A stretch of 52,732 nucleotides of DNA from positions 1 through 52,732 of the forward strand of contig JAHDEE010000003.1 in the NCBI GenBank assembly GCA_020629005.1, read 5' to 3'. The position numbers and the translations under genes are program-made. Under the pieces are notes generated by a model, which did not search any database, was not told where the DNA came from, and was given only the letters and a program-made list of their open reading frames with translations. The stretch comes from Chitinophagales bacterium (GTDB lineage Bacteria > Bacteroidota > Bacteroidia > Chitinophagales > UBA2359). This document shows, one piece after another, positions 34,789 through 43,726 of the stretch; the stretch's first letter is position 1, and every line of letters starts with the position of its first letter.

Positions 34789-35613
34789 CTACCAAAGGTA
34801 AGTTCTTCCTAGTAGAAACTGCTCCGCCATTCGTTGATATTGGCCGCGGCTGAAGCGGCATTGGCAAGGGCCATAAGCACTCATGATATTGTCCATCGGG
34901 GGCACAAAGAGGTCGCCGTTAGGATCGACAAGTGTCTCGGTCAAATTACAAGTGAAAGGATCGTACTCAATAGTTGGGAAATAGGGATCCGCATCGGTAT
35001 CGCAGATCAGGTCTCCAGCAGTTTCGCAATTAGATAGATCTACAAACTCTAAGCCCATACTGGTTTCATTGGTGTGAAACAATCCGAGGTAATGGCCGAT
35101 TTTGTGTTTCATTACACCTGTTCCAGCCAAGACCATCACATCAGGACCGGTTCCTGGCATATAGGTGAAGCCTGGTGCTCTTTGCCCGCCAATATGCACT
35201 GAGTCCACGAAATACATATTGAGTGTGTTGAGCTGATAATTTAATGCTACCATCTCATCTTCTTCCTCTTCCCTAACCAACCAGGCGAAATTGTGATTCT
35301 CCATGGTGCGAAAGTCGCAAACCTCGAAGGACAGCTTGATCGTATCCATAGTTTGGTTGAGGGACTCCACAGCTGCCAAAATTTGATCCTGGGAGATTAC
35401 GAGACTTCCGTCTTGACGTTGCACGGTGTGTACTGTGATGGATATCTTTCGGAATAGTCTTGGTACTGGTGCTGATCGACTTGTGCTTAAATGTTCCAAT
35501 GCATACTCTTTTGCCTCCTTGGTTACATGTGTACCGCAATGCATATTCTGGGCATGCAAAGGTAGGATGCAAAGTAAGGAGATAATCAAAGTAGCAAAAG
35601 ATAAAATTTTCAT
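34789..35613 (-). CDS. Pappalysin-like zinc metalloprotease homologue with catalytic Glu replaced by Lys
   Basis: 274 residues from the Met at 35613, which opens a signal peptide (MKILSFATLIISLLCILPLHAQ). The fold markers of the pappalysin (M43) family are present: CGTHV at the N-terminus, the extended zinc site HKIGHYLGLFH at 170-180, paired downstream cysteines (NCETAGDLICDT), and the Met-turn region DNIMSAYGPCQCRFSRGQYQRM. The site should read HExxHxxGxxH, but residue 171 is Lys (AAA; codon at 35101-35103) where Glu (GAA) is expected. The zinc ligands H170, H174 and H180 remain, so zinc may bind without catalysis. There is no T9SS tail; it may be periplasmic. It lies convergent to the PorE-like gene. 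Probably a pseudoenzyme, unless the base is a sequencing error. Confidence 0.85.
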   Translation of the reverse strand: MKILSFATLIISLLCILPLHAQNMHCGTHVTKEAKEYALEHLSTSRSAPVPRLFRKISITVHTVQRQDGSLVISQDQILAAVESLNQTMDTIKLSFEVCDFRTMENHNFAWLVREEEEDEMVALNYQLNTLNMYFVDSVHIGGQRAPGFTYMPGTGPDVMVLAGTGVMKHKIGHYLGLFHTNETSMGLEFVDLSNCETAGDLICDTDADPYFPTIEYDPFTCNLTETLVDPNGDLFVPPMDNIMSAYGPCQCRFSRGQYQRMAEQFLLGRTYLW

Positions 35614-35774
35614 CAGATGATTTCTTCTAAAGTAGCAAGCAGATGGGCTTTTTTCAAATTGATGCAGCATGTGACAGAAAAAGGATCAGACTAAGTCTCA
35701 AGCAAGACGTTCCCCAATGCTGAAGCCAAGGTAAAACTAATATATTGGCCAAGCATAAAAAAATGTAATTGGCT

Positions 35775-35782
35775 TATATTTG
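35775..35782 (+). promoter_or_regulatory. Candidate -7 box (TATATTTG) for the PKD adhesin
   Basis: TATATTTG fits TAnnTTTG and lies about 78 bases before the start of the 35861 gene. The nearest suitable TTG upstream is at 35745-35747, a 27-base spacing, longer than typical. Confidence 0.45.
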
Positions 35783-35860
35783 TAGCTGTGCCTAAAAGGG
35801 CCTTACCTTAGGGGGCTATGACTGGTATTTATTGATCTGCTTCGGCTGCTAAATCCTACT

Positions 35861-38800
35861 ATGAACAAGCAATTCTTTGTTTTATTGGCTGCTTCTCTTT
35901 TGTGCCTCTTTTGCCCGAAGATTCAGGCGCAGATCATTACCGCCTCGCAGGAAGAGGGATGTGCACCTCTGGTTGAAGTACAATTTGATTCTCCTGCAGA
36001 CAACACTGAAGTGTTTTGGGATTTTGGGGATGGAACTAGTTCCAATTTGGTCAGCCCAGTGCACACTTTCGTAAATGCGGGAAGTTATACTGTAATTTAT
36101 ACCGCTAGTGATAATGGCAGCCCTGTTGAAGAGGAACTTTTGATTGAGGTATATGGTAATCCGGAGGTTGCTATCGAAGCTTCTTTGACGGGTGGTTGTG
36201 TTGGAGATGCCGTTTTGTTTCAAGACAATTCGGTTGTCGGGGGAGGAGTAGCAATTGTAGAGCGTGAATGGGCTTTCGGAGATGGTGGAGTTGATGTAGG
36301 AAACAATGCAAATCCGGAGCATGTGTTTGAGATTACAGGAAGCTTTGACGTTACACTGAAAGTGACGGATGCTAATGGCTGTGAGACAACAACAAGTTTT
36401 CCGGATTTGGTGACGATTTCAGCCGCTCCAAATGTGGTTTATACAACTAATCCTGCAACGGCCTTTGCGTGCGAGCCTCCGCTGGTGGTGAGCTTTTCCG
36501 CCGCAGGTACAACAAGTAACTCCCCATTGGGATCCGAATTGACCTATGAGTGGGACTTTGGCGATGGAAGTACTGCCGACATAGCTACACCTTCTGCACA
36601 TACCTATTCGGAATTTGGGACTTATTATACCACGCTAACTGTAACAGATTTGAACGGTTGTTCAATGATTGTTGAGGATACAGTTGGAATTGCGGAGCCC
36701 TTTGCTTCTTTTGCAGTTCCCGACACAGTTTGTGCTATAGTGGAATTCGAAAACCTCTCCAGCCCTGGCATTGCGCAATGGAATTATGGGGATGGTTCCC
36801 AGGGTACGAGCAATATTCATGAGTATCAGGAGCCAGGCAATTACGACGTATCCTTGCTGATAACTGCAGGTCCTTGTCAAAACGACACAACGATCAGCAT
36901 ATATGTTGACACTCTTGAACCTGAGTATACGGCTAGTCCGACATATAGTTGCGATGTGCCGGTAGAGATACAATATGAAGATAATACACCCGGGGCTGTT
37001 GACTGGACTTGGTTTCTCAGTACCGGAGATACACTGACGGGTCAGAATCCAGTGCTAAGCTTTGATCCAGGAGACGATCCTTACCTATTGTACAAGGAGT
37101 CATTTTATGTGGTGGATAGTCTTGTGGTACTCAGCGGAAGTGGCTGCATTGACTATCGGGTCGATAGCCTGGTGATGTTGTGGCCAATTACTGCCCGAAC
37201 GGTTCCGGATATTGGACAGGGCTGTGCTCCGCTCACAGTATTTTTTGCTGATTCCAGCTATTCCAATGAACCAATTGTGAGTTGGGAGTGGGACTTTGAT
37301 GATGGGACTACCATGGTAGGAGATTCGGACGGGGTGAGCCATACTTTTACTGAGCCGGGAGACTATAATGTGACACTTACCATCAGCAACGATATTGGCT
37401 GTGAAGATGTTTCTTATATCGTTGACATACATGTGGGAGAGGCACCTGTTCCTGAATTCAACCTTGATCCTGAGGGCACAATATGCTGGGACGATACCCT
37501 GAATCTCATTGATGATACTCCAGCCGTTCAGATGGCTGAGAATTGGCATTTTGATACGGATGGTGGGCATAGTTGGCATTGTCCGAACAACTCCAGCCCG
37601 CAATGGGGGCCGTGGAATACCACGGGCGTTCAAGATATTACACTTGAAGCTGAATACAACGGTTGCATAGGTGAGACTACTGTAGAAGATGTAATTGAGG
37701 TGGAAGGCCCTATAGGGAGAATCATCTATAGCTGCGACTGCGAAAATCCTCTTGAAATTAACTTCAGTGCTATAATACAACAGGCTGATACGCTTAGCTG
37801 GGATTTTGGGGACGGAACGATTTTAGCCGACACGACCCTGATCGATCCTGTGCATGTTTATGAACCAGGTGATTACTGGGTAAAGCTTATTTCCAGGAGC
37901 TCTGAAACGGAATGCCGTCCGTTTCGCGATAGCATTTACTTACAAATCAGGGATATTCAAGCTGCCTGGACTGCCGATACATTGGTTTGCGTCGGCACTC
38001 CAGTCTTGTTCGATGCCACGGAATCCACTGGAGTAGATGAGTTTTGTAAAACTGGCTATCAATGGTACTTTGATGATGGTTTCGCTCCGCAAACAACCGA
38101 TCAAACAACTTACACACACTTTTTCGGAGCACCTGGTCCTTATGATGTTCGTCTTGTTACACGAGATGTCAATTTTTGTGCAGATACCTTAGTCCAGAGA
38201 ATCTGGGTATATGATATACGTGCACAGTTTGAAGCTGACCCTCAGTTCAGTTGCCTGCCGATTGACGTACAGTTCACTGATTTCTCTACAGCGGATACCA
38301 CTATTGTCTCCTGGGAATGGGACTTTGGTGATGGCAATACTTCAACGGAACAGAATCCATCACATGTTTATAATTCTGAGCCAATTGACTCTTTCTTTGT
38401 GGCCACATTGACTGTTAAGGACGTGTTGAATTGCCCTTCCTCCAGCTCTGTCATTATCGTGCCTTCCATTCCGGATGCTGCATTTACCAGTGAGGCCATT
38501 CCTGCGATTTGCGAGAATGAAACGCTAAGTTTTCAGGCAATTGAAGAAAACGAATCTTATTTATGGGATTTTGGTGATGGGAGCACAAGCAGTATTCAGA
38601 ACCCATCTCACCAATATACTGAGGCAGGAAATTATACGGTAAGTTTAACTGTAATCGATAGCGTGGGTTGTTCCGAGACCAGTACCTTAAACAATTTTGT
38701 GAGCGTACAGGGCTATCCAGAAGCGGCGTTTAGCTCTTCTGCGGATACGCTTGAGCAATTGTGTTATCCACTGCTCATCAACTTTAGCGATGAGTCAGAA

Positions 38801-40225
38801 GGAGAGCCGGTAAGCACCTGGAATTGGGATCTTGGAAATGGCAATCCTGTTGTGTCCGATCCAACTGTAGGGACGATCTATCAGAATCCGGGAGAGGTGG
38901 AGGTTACCCTTATTGCTGAAAGTGCAAATGGATGCACTGATACGACAAGTCAGTTTTATACCATTCAAGGCCCTACAGCGGATATCACTTCATTCCCTGC
39001 AATCATCTGCCGCGGTGATGAAGTCACCTTTGATATAGTTGATTCTATGGATGTTTGGACCTACTCCTGGGACTTTGGTGATGGGACAGATACCAGCAAT
39101 GTTTCTCCGATTACGCATACGTATGATATAAATCCGCCATCCGGACAAACCACAGTATCGTTGGTATACTACTCGCCTGATTCACTTTGTCAGGCAACGA
39201 CAACGCAATCGGTCTTTTTTAGGGATTTGCTAGCGGACTTTAATCGAAACGGAGAATCTGTTGTGGGGGATACCATGCACTGTCAGGGGCCTGCGGATAC
39301 ATTCACAAATCTTTCCGTAAATGGGGATACCTTCTTCTGGGATTTTGGCGATGGTACTACTTACGAAGGATTTCAGCCTCCTGCCCATTTGTATGCTGAA
39401 CCTGGCATTTATGAGATTACCCTTTTTGTGGATGATGAAGAAACAGGCTGTTCTGACGAAGTCACCAAAGTGATGCACATCACCGACGGTGCACCTTTGA
39501 TCGCATTGGGGGATTCCGGCTGTGAGGGAGATACCTTGCAACTTCAGGCTGTGGGAGGAATTAATTATACCTGGGCGCCTGCAGAAACGCTCAGTGATGC
39601 AAATATTTCCAACCCGATTGCGTTTCCGGAGGAAACGACCGTCTATACTGTGACGACAGTGGATGAGTACGGCTGTAGAGATACTGCACTGGTAGTAGCG
39701 GGGATTTATACTCAGCCTTTCGACTTTGTCGTAGATACCTTTGTGGTACTGGGCGATTCGATTGCCTTAGGCACGCCTGGAGATCCTGCTTTTTCGCAGT
39801 CCTGGTCGCCTGATACCTGGCTAAGTTGTCCAGAGTGTCCTTTTACCTATGCTGCTCCGGAAGAAGACATCACATACGTTTCCCGACTGACAGATCCTGG
39901 TGATTGCTATACATCCGAGCATCGTTACAACATCGAAGTTCGGCCGGTTTCTTCGATTGATGTACCTACTGCATTTACACCAAATGGTGATGGAATCAAT
40001 GATTTCATCACCGTTGAGGGATGGGGTATTATTCGAGTGATTGAATTTAATATCTACAATCGCTACGGTGAGTTGGTATTCGAAGGGCGAGAGGACAATT
40101 ATGCCTGGGACGGCTACTACAAAGATGAGCTACAGAACAACGAGACCTATGTATATACGGCTATAGTGCAAACTTTTTCTGGTGGCTCTCTAACTAAGAA
40201 CGGTACTTTCCATTTGTTGAGATAG
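35861..40225 (+). CDS. Giant multi-PKD adhesin-like protein with T9SS type B (gliding-associated) C-terminal domain
   Basis: 1454 residues. Signal peptide MNKQFFVLLAASLLCLFCPKIQAQ. The body is a chain of at least twelve PKD-like beta-sandwich repeats, seen from the recurring WDFGDG or variant motif followed by H(T/V)Y...G.Y.V.L. Examples are WDFGDGTSS, WAFGDGGVD, WDFGDGSTA, WDFDDGTTM, WDFGDGNTS, WDFGDGTDT and WDFGDGTTY. Many repeats carry paired Cys. The last 90 residues are a type B sorting domain, starting VPTAFTPNGDGINDFITVEG and including FNIYNRYGELVFEG and YAWDGYY, ending NGTFHLLR. Such proteins are exported by the T9SS with the help of a PorP/SprF partner and act as surface adhesins or motility adhesins. 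The PorP/SprF and PorE-like genes lie just upstream on the same strand, separated only by the convergent metalloprotease gene. Confidence 0.92.
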   Translation: MNKQFFVLLAASLLCLFCPKIQAQIITASQEEGCAPLVEVQFDSPADNTEVFWDFGDGTSSNLVSPVHTFVNAGSYTVIYTASDNGSPVEEELLIEVYGNPEVAIEASLTGGCVGDAVLFQDNSVVGGGVAIVEREWAFGDGGVDVGNNANPEHVFEITGSFDVTLKVTDANGCETTTSFPDLVTISAAPNVVYTTNPATAFACEPPLVVSFSAAGTTSNSPLGSELTYEWDFGDGSTADIATPSAHTYSEFGTYYTTLTVTDLNGCSMIVEDTVGIAEPFASFAVPDTVCAIVEFENLSSPGIAQWNYGDGSQGTSNIHEYQEPGNYDVSLLITAGPCQNDTTISIYVDTLEPEYTASPTYSCDVPVEIQYEDNTPGAVDWTWFLSTGDTLTGQNPVLSFDPGDDPYLLYKESFYVVDSLVVLSGSGCIDYRVDSLVMLWPITARTVPDIGQGCAPLTVFFADSSYSNEPIVSWEWDFDDGTTMVGDSDGVSHTFTEPGDYNVTLTISNDIGCEDVSYIVDIHVGEAPVPEFNLDPEGTICWDDTLNLIDDTPAVQMAENWHFDTDGGHSWHCPNNSSPQWGPWNTTGVQDITLEAEYNGCIGETTVEDVIEVEGPIGRIIYSCDCENPLEINFSAIIQQADTLSWDFGDGTILADTTLIDPVHVYEPGDYWVKLISRSSETECRPFRDSIYLQIRDIQAAWTADTLVCVGTPVLFDATESTGVDEFCKTGYQWYFDDGFAPQTTDQTTYTHFFGAPGPYDVRLVTRDVNFCADTLVQRIWVYDIRAQFEADPQFSCLPIDVQFTDFSTADTTIVSWEWDFGDGNTSTEQNPSHVYNSEPIDSFFVATLTVKDVLNCPSSSSVIIVPSIPDAAFTSEAIPAICENETLSFQAIEENESYLWDFGDGSTSSIQNPSHQYTEAGNYTVSLTVIDSVGCSETSTLNNFVSVQGYPEAAFSSSADTLEQLCYPLLINFSDESEGEPVSTWNWDLGNGNPVVSDPTVGTIYQNPGEVEVTLIAESANGCTDTTSQFYTIQGPTADITSFPAIICRGDEVTFDIVDSMDVWTYSWDFGDGTDTSNVSPITHTYDINPPSGQTTVSLVYYSPDSLCQATTTQSVFFRDLLADFNRNGESVVGDTMHCQGPADTFTNLSVNGDTFFWDFGDGTTYEGFQPPAHLYAEPGIYEITLFVDDEETGCSDEVTKVMHITDGAPLIALGDSGCEGDTLQLQAVGGINYTWAPAETLSDANISNPIAFPEETTVYTVTTVDEYGCRDTALVVAGIYTQPFDFVVDTFVVLGDSIALGTPGDPAFSQSWSPDTWLSCPECPFTYAAPEEDITYVSRLTDPGDCYTSEHRYNIEVRPVSSIDVPTAFTPNGDGINDFITVEGWGIIRVIEFNIYNRYGELVFEGREDNYAWDGYYKDELQNNETYVYTAIVQTFSGGSLTKNGTFHLLR

Positions 40226-40248
40226 TGAAGACAATATTTGTTTTAGTA

Positions 40249-41544
40249 CTATTTATCCGGTTTTGCACTGATCAAGGCATGACCAATTTGGCAGTTTAGA
40301 CATTTCTTCTTATCGCAGTATTGCTTCTTTAGATGAAGTAATGCCTGACTGTCAGCAGCGGTTTTCGGTTCTAGTCCCAATCGTCTCCATTCGTCGACTA
40401 TACTGTTTTGCTCGGGAGGTAAAGATTGTAAGAGATCAAGCGCCTGCTCCTTAAGCTCCAAATTATTTTGTAAACTGGCCCATGCAAACTGCAATGGGCA
40501 AATTGCATTGATCAACAGAAGTCTGGTGAAACTTTTGCTGAGCTTTTTCACTTTAGGCTGGTGGCTACTCTTGAAGGAATAGTGGGTATTCCAATACTCT
40601 GGAAGCTGAAGTGCCAGAAACTGCTGTGCATCCGCCGAGGAGCGTATCTCCTTAATGTCTGAGAAGAGGTGTTGTCGCGAAAAGAATAGTGCAGCGAGCT
40701 GTGCGAGTCGGATACTAGGGAAGCCTCCTGGTCGAAGGCCAAAAAACTTACAGCTCTTTTCTTTCAGCGGTTGAAGCTGATATTTTTTCGCCAGGTATTT
40801 GTATTCACGATGTAGGGATTCCAGATAATCATCGTTTTGGAAATAGAGGTCCAACATTCCGGAGTGTCCCAGCAATAGCGATTGTATCCGAAACGAATGT
40901 CCCAGGGACTGACTTATCGCGCGCTTTGGGAGACTGCTGATAATCCGCATAAACGTTTCTCCATTTATGGGCCCGCCGAAGGCTCTTGCTAAAAGCATGC
41001 GTGCACAGCTTTCCCAGTCATTTTTGCCTAGTAGTAGAATCTTTTTTACCTCAATAACCCTACTCTGCAACCTTTCTATGCACATGCGATCCAGGCACTG
41101 AATCTGTCTTATCTTAGGAACAGATTCTATCATCATCTCGCAGGGAATCCAACGCTGTGAAGATCGCAGATGCTGAAAATGCTCGTATACGTGCCGGGGA
41201 ATACGGCTTTTCAGCTCCAATGTAGGAATCACCTGTCCCAAATGGTCAAGGATCTCCCGATCCGCATTCAACACTACATGCAAAACAACATTGTGATAAG
41301 CGGAGTCATGTTGATGTCGGTGCAGTAACCAATCTGATGCTTTAACATGCAATTCCACATTACCCACCCAGATGGTTTTACCAATTCTTACTCTTCCGTT
41401 AAAGTAGTCTGGCCCGTCGCTAAGATTTTTCTTTCCAAATTGCAATATCTCAATGCGTTTCCCTTGAGTTGTTTGCAAATCCCTGAGATCGAACAATCCA
41501 TTTTGCCAAACATAATCTATGAAGTTCTCTGTAAACTGCAGCAT
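40249..41544 (-). CDS. DUF2851 family protein
   Basis: 431 residues. The N-terminal third carries the DUF2851 hallmarks: GKKNLSDGPDYFNGRVRIG, WVGNVELHVKASDW, and HRHQHDSAYHNVVLHVV. The C-terminus ends with the family's Cys cluster (QYCDKKKCLNCQIGHALI), which could bind a metal. DUF2851 proteins are widespread in Bacteroidota, are about this length, and have no established function. The DGPDF...GNVEIH segment looks enzyme-like, perhaps nuclease-like, but that is a guess. No signal peptide. It is convergent with the PKD adhesin (23 bases between stops) and is preceded by a simple-sequence tract and element E. Confidence 0.88.
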   Translation of the reverse strand: MLQFTENFIDYVWQNGLFDLRDLQTTQGKRIEILQFGKKNLSDGPDYFNGRVRIGKTIWVGNVELHVKASDWLLHRHQHDSAYHNVVLHVVLNADREILDHLGQVIPTLELKSRIPRHVYEHFQHLRSSQRWIPCEMMIESVPKIRQIQCLDRMCIERLQSRVIEVKKILLLGKNDWESCARMLLARAFGGPINGETFMRIISSLPKRAISQSLGHSFRIQSLLLGHSGMLDLYFQNDDYLESLHREYKYLAKKYQLQPLKEKSCKFFGLRPGGFPSIRLAQLAALFFSRQHLFSDIKEIRSSADAQQFLALQLPEYWNTHYSFKSSHQPKVKKLSKSFTRLLLINAICPLQFAWASLQNNLELKEQALDLLQSLPPEQNSIVDEWRRLGLEPKTAADSQALLHLKKQYCDKKKCLNCQIGHALISAKPDK

Positions 41545-41590
41545 GCTTTTTTACTATAGGAGTATTCAGTGCGTGCAATTCCACAAAATT

Positions 41591-41633
41591 GGTTTTTAGT
41601 TTTTAGTTTTTAGTTTTTGGTTTTTGGTTTTGG
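41591..41633. repeat. T-rich 7-base simple repeat (TTTTTAG / TTTTTGG)
   Basis: Three TTTTTAG units followed by TTTTTGG units lie between the DUF2851 start and element E. Like the tract next to element C, it adjoins the GGGGCTATTTT-like end of the element. It is slippage-prone sequence with no coding potential. Confidence 0.7.
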
Positions 41634-41706
41634 ATTAGAGTGTAGGTGTACGGGAAATCATTGGAAAGAGGGGGAGTGGGTTGGTTTGCGCGGTGGACTG
41701 GCGGTT

Positions 41707-41886
41707 CAAAATAGCCGTGGGCGAAGTGGAACGAGGCGCTTAGACAGCGTGGCGACTGCCGCTCTATAGTGGCTCGGAGCCTGCGGAGAGACACTATAGA
41801 GCGAGCAGGAGCAGCTGTATAAGTGCTGAGTATTAACGGAGCACGCGCAAGCCGATTGCGCGCTGGATAAAAGTCTCGCTCCTAAA
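41707..41886 (-). repeat. Dispersed structured 3' element, copy E
   Basis: Read on the minus strand it starts TAGGAGCGAGA about 20 bases after the stop of the CNNM gene and ends CCACGGCTATTTTGAACC. The inner arms CGCTCTATAGTG and CACTATAGAGCG are perfectly complementary over 12 bases around the core TCTCTCCGCAGGCTCCGAGC. The outer arms pair weakly. With the simple repeat at 41591-41633 it fills the 359-base gap between the DUF2851 and CNNM genes; no gene lies there. Confidence 0.8.
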
Positions 41887-41903
41887 TCTATTTTCAGTAT
41901 TGC

Positions 41904-42992
41904 TTAGGAAATTTCGTCGGCATCATCTACTCCGAGGTCCTTCTTTTGTTCTTCCCAGCGATCCTTTTCAGACTGTGCGAGATTGGCAATGCTATCTGAT
42001 TCGTCCATGATCTCCATTCCCAGTAGCTCTTCGAGTATATCTTCCTGGGTGATTACTCCGTCGAATCCGCCAAATTCATCTTTGATGAAAGAGATATGCT
42101 CTTTGGAATCGGTGAGTTTATTGAAGATGACGGTGACTGGGGTGTCATCGGAAAAGATCATAGCTCGTCGGCCTATCGAGGACAGTGGTTGATTGCCTTT
42201 TTTATTGATGATATTGACGAGTAGTTCGTCTTTGAGTATGTAGTGTGTGGCATCGTCTACCGTATTGTCGTAGATTGGAATACGGGAGAATTGCAAGTCT
42301 TTGTTTTTTTCGTAGAAATCCAGAAGTGTTTGGTCCTGCTGGGCAGCCGTGACTCGGGTTCGGGGTGTCATAAAATCTGTATGGAGCATGCCATCCAGCT
42401 TGAGTACATTTTGAATCACTTTGGATTCATTTTCCTTGATAACGCCCTCTTCCTCGCCTATAGAACTCATGGCCTCAAAATCAGCTCTTGTCATGATGCT
42501 TTTGTGTTCGCCATGGCCTACCAATCTTGTGGTCTGTCGCAGCAGGAACATGATGCCAGTGATGGTCAATAATTTGACGAGGAAATTGAGGCATTTGGTG
42601 GTGAAAGGAGTCAACTGCTGCCAATAAGTGGCTCCGATGGTTTTCGGTATGATCTCTGAGGCGATTAGGATGAGTAGGGTCATGATTACCGGCACTGCCA
42701 GCATGGCATAGTGAAGATGTTGTTCTGATAGTATGCCAGCAAAAGCGGACTCTGTTGTTGCACCTACTCCAATGGCTCCGACAGTGTGGGCGATTGTATT
42801 GAGGGTTAGGATTGAAATTAGCGGTTTGTCTACATCTTCCTTGAGCTTTGCCAAAGCGGGAGCAAAGTCAGCATTCTCGCCTTGTTTTACTTTGAGAAAG
42901 GTGGGGGTAATGCTGAGGAAGACAGCTTCCCAAACAGAGCAGAGAAAGGATACAGCGATCGAAAGAATCAGGAAGAAAATGAATAGCGTCAT
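41904..42992 (-). CDS. CNNM/CorB-type transporter-like protein (DUF21 plus CBS pair)
   Basis: 362 residues. The N-terminal DUF21 domain (about 1-170) has three to four hydrophobic segments and the family motifs VWEAVFLSITPTFL and ILTLNTIAHTVGAIGVGA. A cytoplasmic CBS pair follows (about 205-325: DFMTPRTRVTAAQQDQTLLDF and EHISFIKDEFGGFDGVITQEDILEELLG). The usual CorC_HlyC domain after the CBS pair is missing; the protein ends about 35 residues later in an acidic tail. CNNM/CorB proteins are linked to Mg2+ (or Co2+) export across the inner membrane, with the CBS pair sensing Mg-ATP. Older annotations call them hemolysins, which is not supported here. A -7 box candidate lies just upstream. Confidence 0.88.
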   Translation of the reverse strand: MTLFIFFLILSIAVSFLCSVWEAVFLSITPTFLKVKQGENADFAPALAKLKEDVDKPLISILTLNTIAHTVGAIGVGATTESAFAGILSEQHLHYAMLAVPVIMTLLILIASEIIPKTIGATYWQQLTPFTTKCLNFLVKLLTITGIMFLLRQTTRLVGHGEHKSIMTRADFEAMSSIGEEEGVIKENESKVIQNVLKLDGMLHTDFMTPRTRVTAAQQDQTLLDFYEKNKDLQFSRIPIYDNTVDDATHYILKDELLVNIINKKGNQPLSSIGRRAMIFSDDTPVTVIFNKLTDSKEHISFIKDEFGGFDGVITQEDILEELLGMEIMDESDSIANLAQSEKDRWEEQKKDLGVDDADEIS

Positions 42993-43016
42993 GGTCTAGA
43001 TTGCATTTTGTGGGCA

Positions 43017-43024
43017 CAAAGGTA
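43017..43024 (-). promoter_or_regulatory. Candidate -7 box (TACCTTTG) for the CNNM gene
   Basis: On the minus strand this reads TACCTTTG, a full TAnnTTTG match 25 bases before the CNNM start codon. No TTG lies at the expected -33 distance. Confidence 0.45.
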
Positions 43025-43060
43025 CGGAGAATTGTATTTTAGTGAAATTATTGAAAGAGG

Positions 43061-43693
43061 ATGACGCATGAACAAATATTAGACCTCATTTGGGAAGGGG
43101 AGGGGAGTCGATTGGATTTCAAACTGCGGGTACACCGGTCGGAGCGTTTTTCCCGTGTCATTGCGTCATTTGCCAATAACAATGGCGGAATTCTTTTGAT
43201 AGGTGTGGACGATTTTGGAATCATTCAGGGTTGTGACGAAGAAAGGGAAATTGGGTTACTTAAAGATGCTGCTGGATATTTTTGTGATCCACCTGTGGAG
43301 ATAGATGTGACTTCCTCGACCGAGATGGGAAAGACGGTTCTCGTTGTTAGGATTGCTGAGAGCACAAACAAACCGCATATGATTGTGCGCAAGGATGGTA
43401 CGAGAAAGGCTTATATCAGGGTTGATGATAAAAGCATGCCTGTGGGCCGTAAGATGGAGCAAGTCTTGCGAAATGAAGATTTTCTGCAAAGTGACCGCAA
43501 ATTGGATAGTAAGGAGCAGCTGTTGTTGGATTATTTATCGGAAAATGAAAGAGTGACCGCCGCAGAATATCGCCGCTTGATAAATATCGGAGAAAGAAGG
43601 GCCAGGCGCATCTTGTATAAAATGATGCAAGAAGGCTGGATCAACTTTCATGAAGACAGTAAGAGTGGTTTTTATACGCTCGGAAGGCTTTGA
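43061..43693 (+). CDS. AlbA_2 / Schlafen-like ATP-binding domain protein
   Basis: 210 residues. The N-terminal 135 residues form an AlbA_2 (divergent AAA-4, Schlafen-like) domain: GEGSRLDFKLRV near the start, then VIASFANNNGGILLIGVDD with the Asn-Asn-Gly-Gly-x-Leu-x-x-Gly-Val core, and RKAYIRVDDKSMPVG at the end. The C-terminal 60 residues (TAAEYRRLINIGERRARRILYKMMQEG) form a winged-helix DNA-binding domain. Proteins of this layout are thought to be transcriptional regulators or nucleic-acid-binding factors. It is divergent from the CNNM gene with a 68-base gap; target unknown. No signs of a mobile element around it. Confidence 0.82.
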   Translation: MTHEQILDLIWEGEGSRLDFKLRVHRSERFSRVIASFANNNGGILLIGVDDFGIIQGCDEEREIGLLKDAAGYFCDPPVEIDVTSSTEMGKTVLVVRIAESTNKPHMIVRKDGTRKAYIRVDDKSMPVGRKMEQVLRNEDFLQSDRKLDSKEQLLLDYLSENERVTAAEYRRLINIGERRARRILYKMMQEGWINFHEDSKSGFYTLGRL

Positions 43694-43726
43694 TTTTCTT
43701 GTCGAATAGTTCTTGCTTTCCCTTAG

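Noticed and set aside
41904-42992. Annotation of the CNNM protein as a hemolysin
   Set aside because: The name is historical. The DUF21-CBS layout indicates a Mg-related transporter-like protein, with no toxin features.
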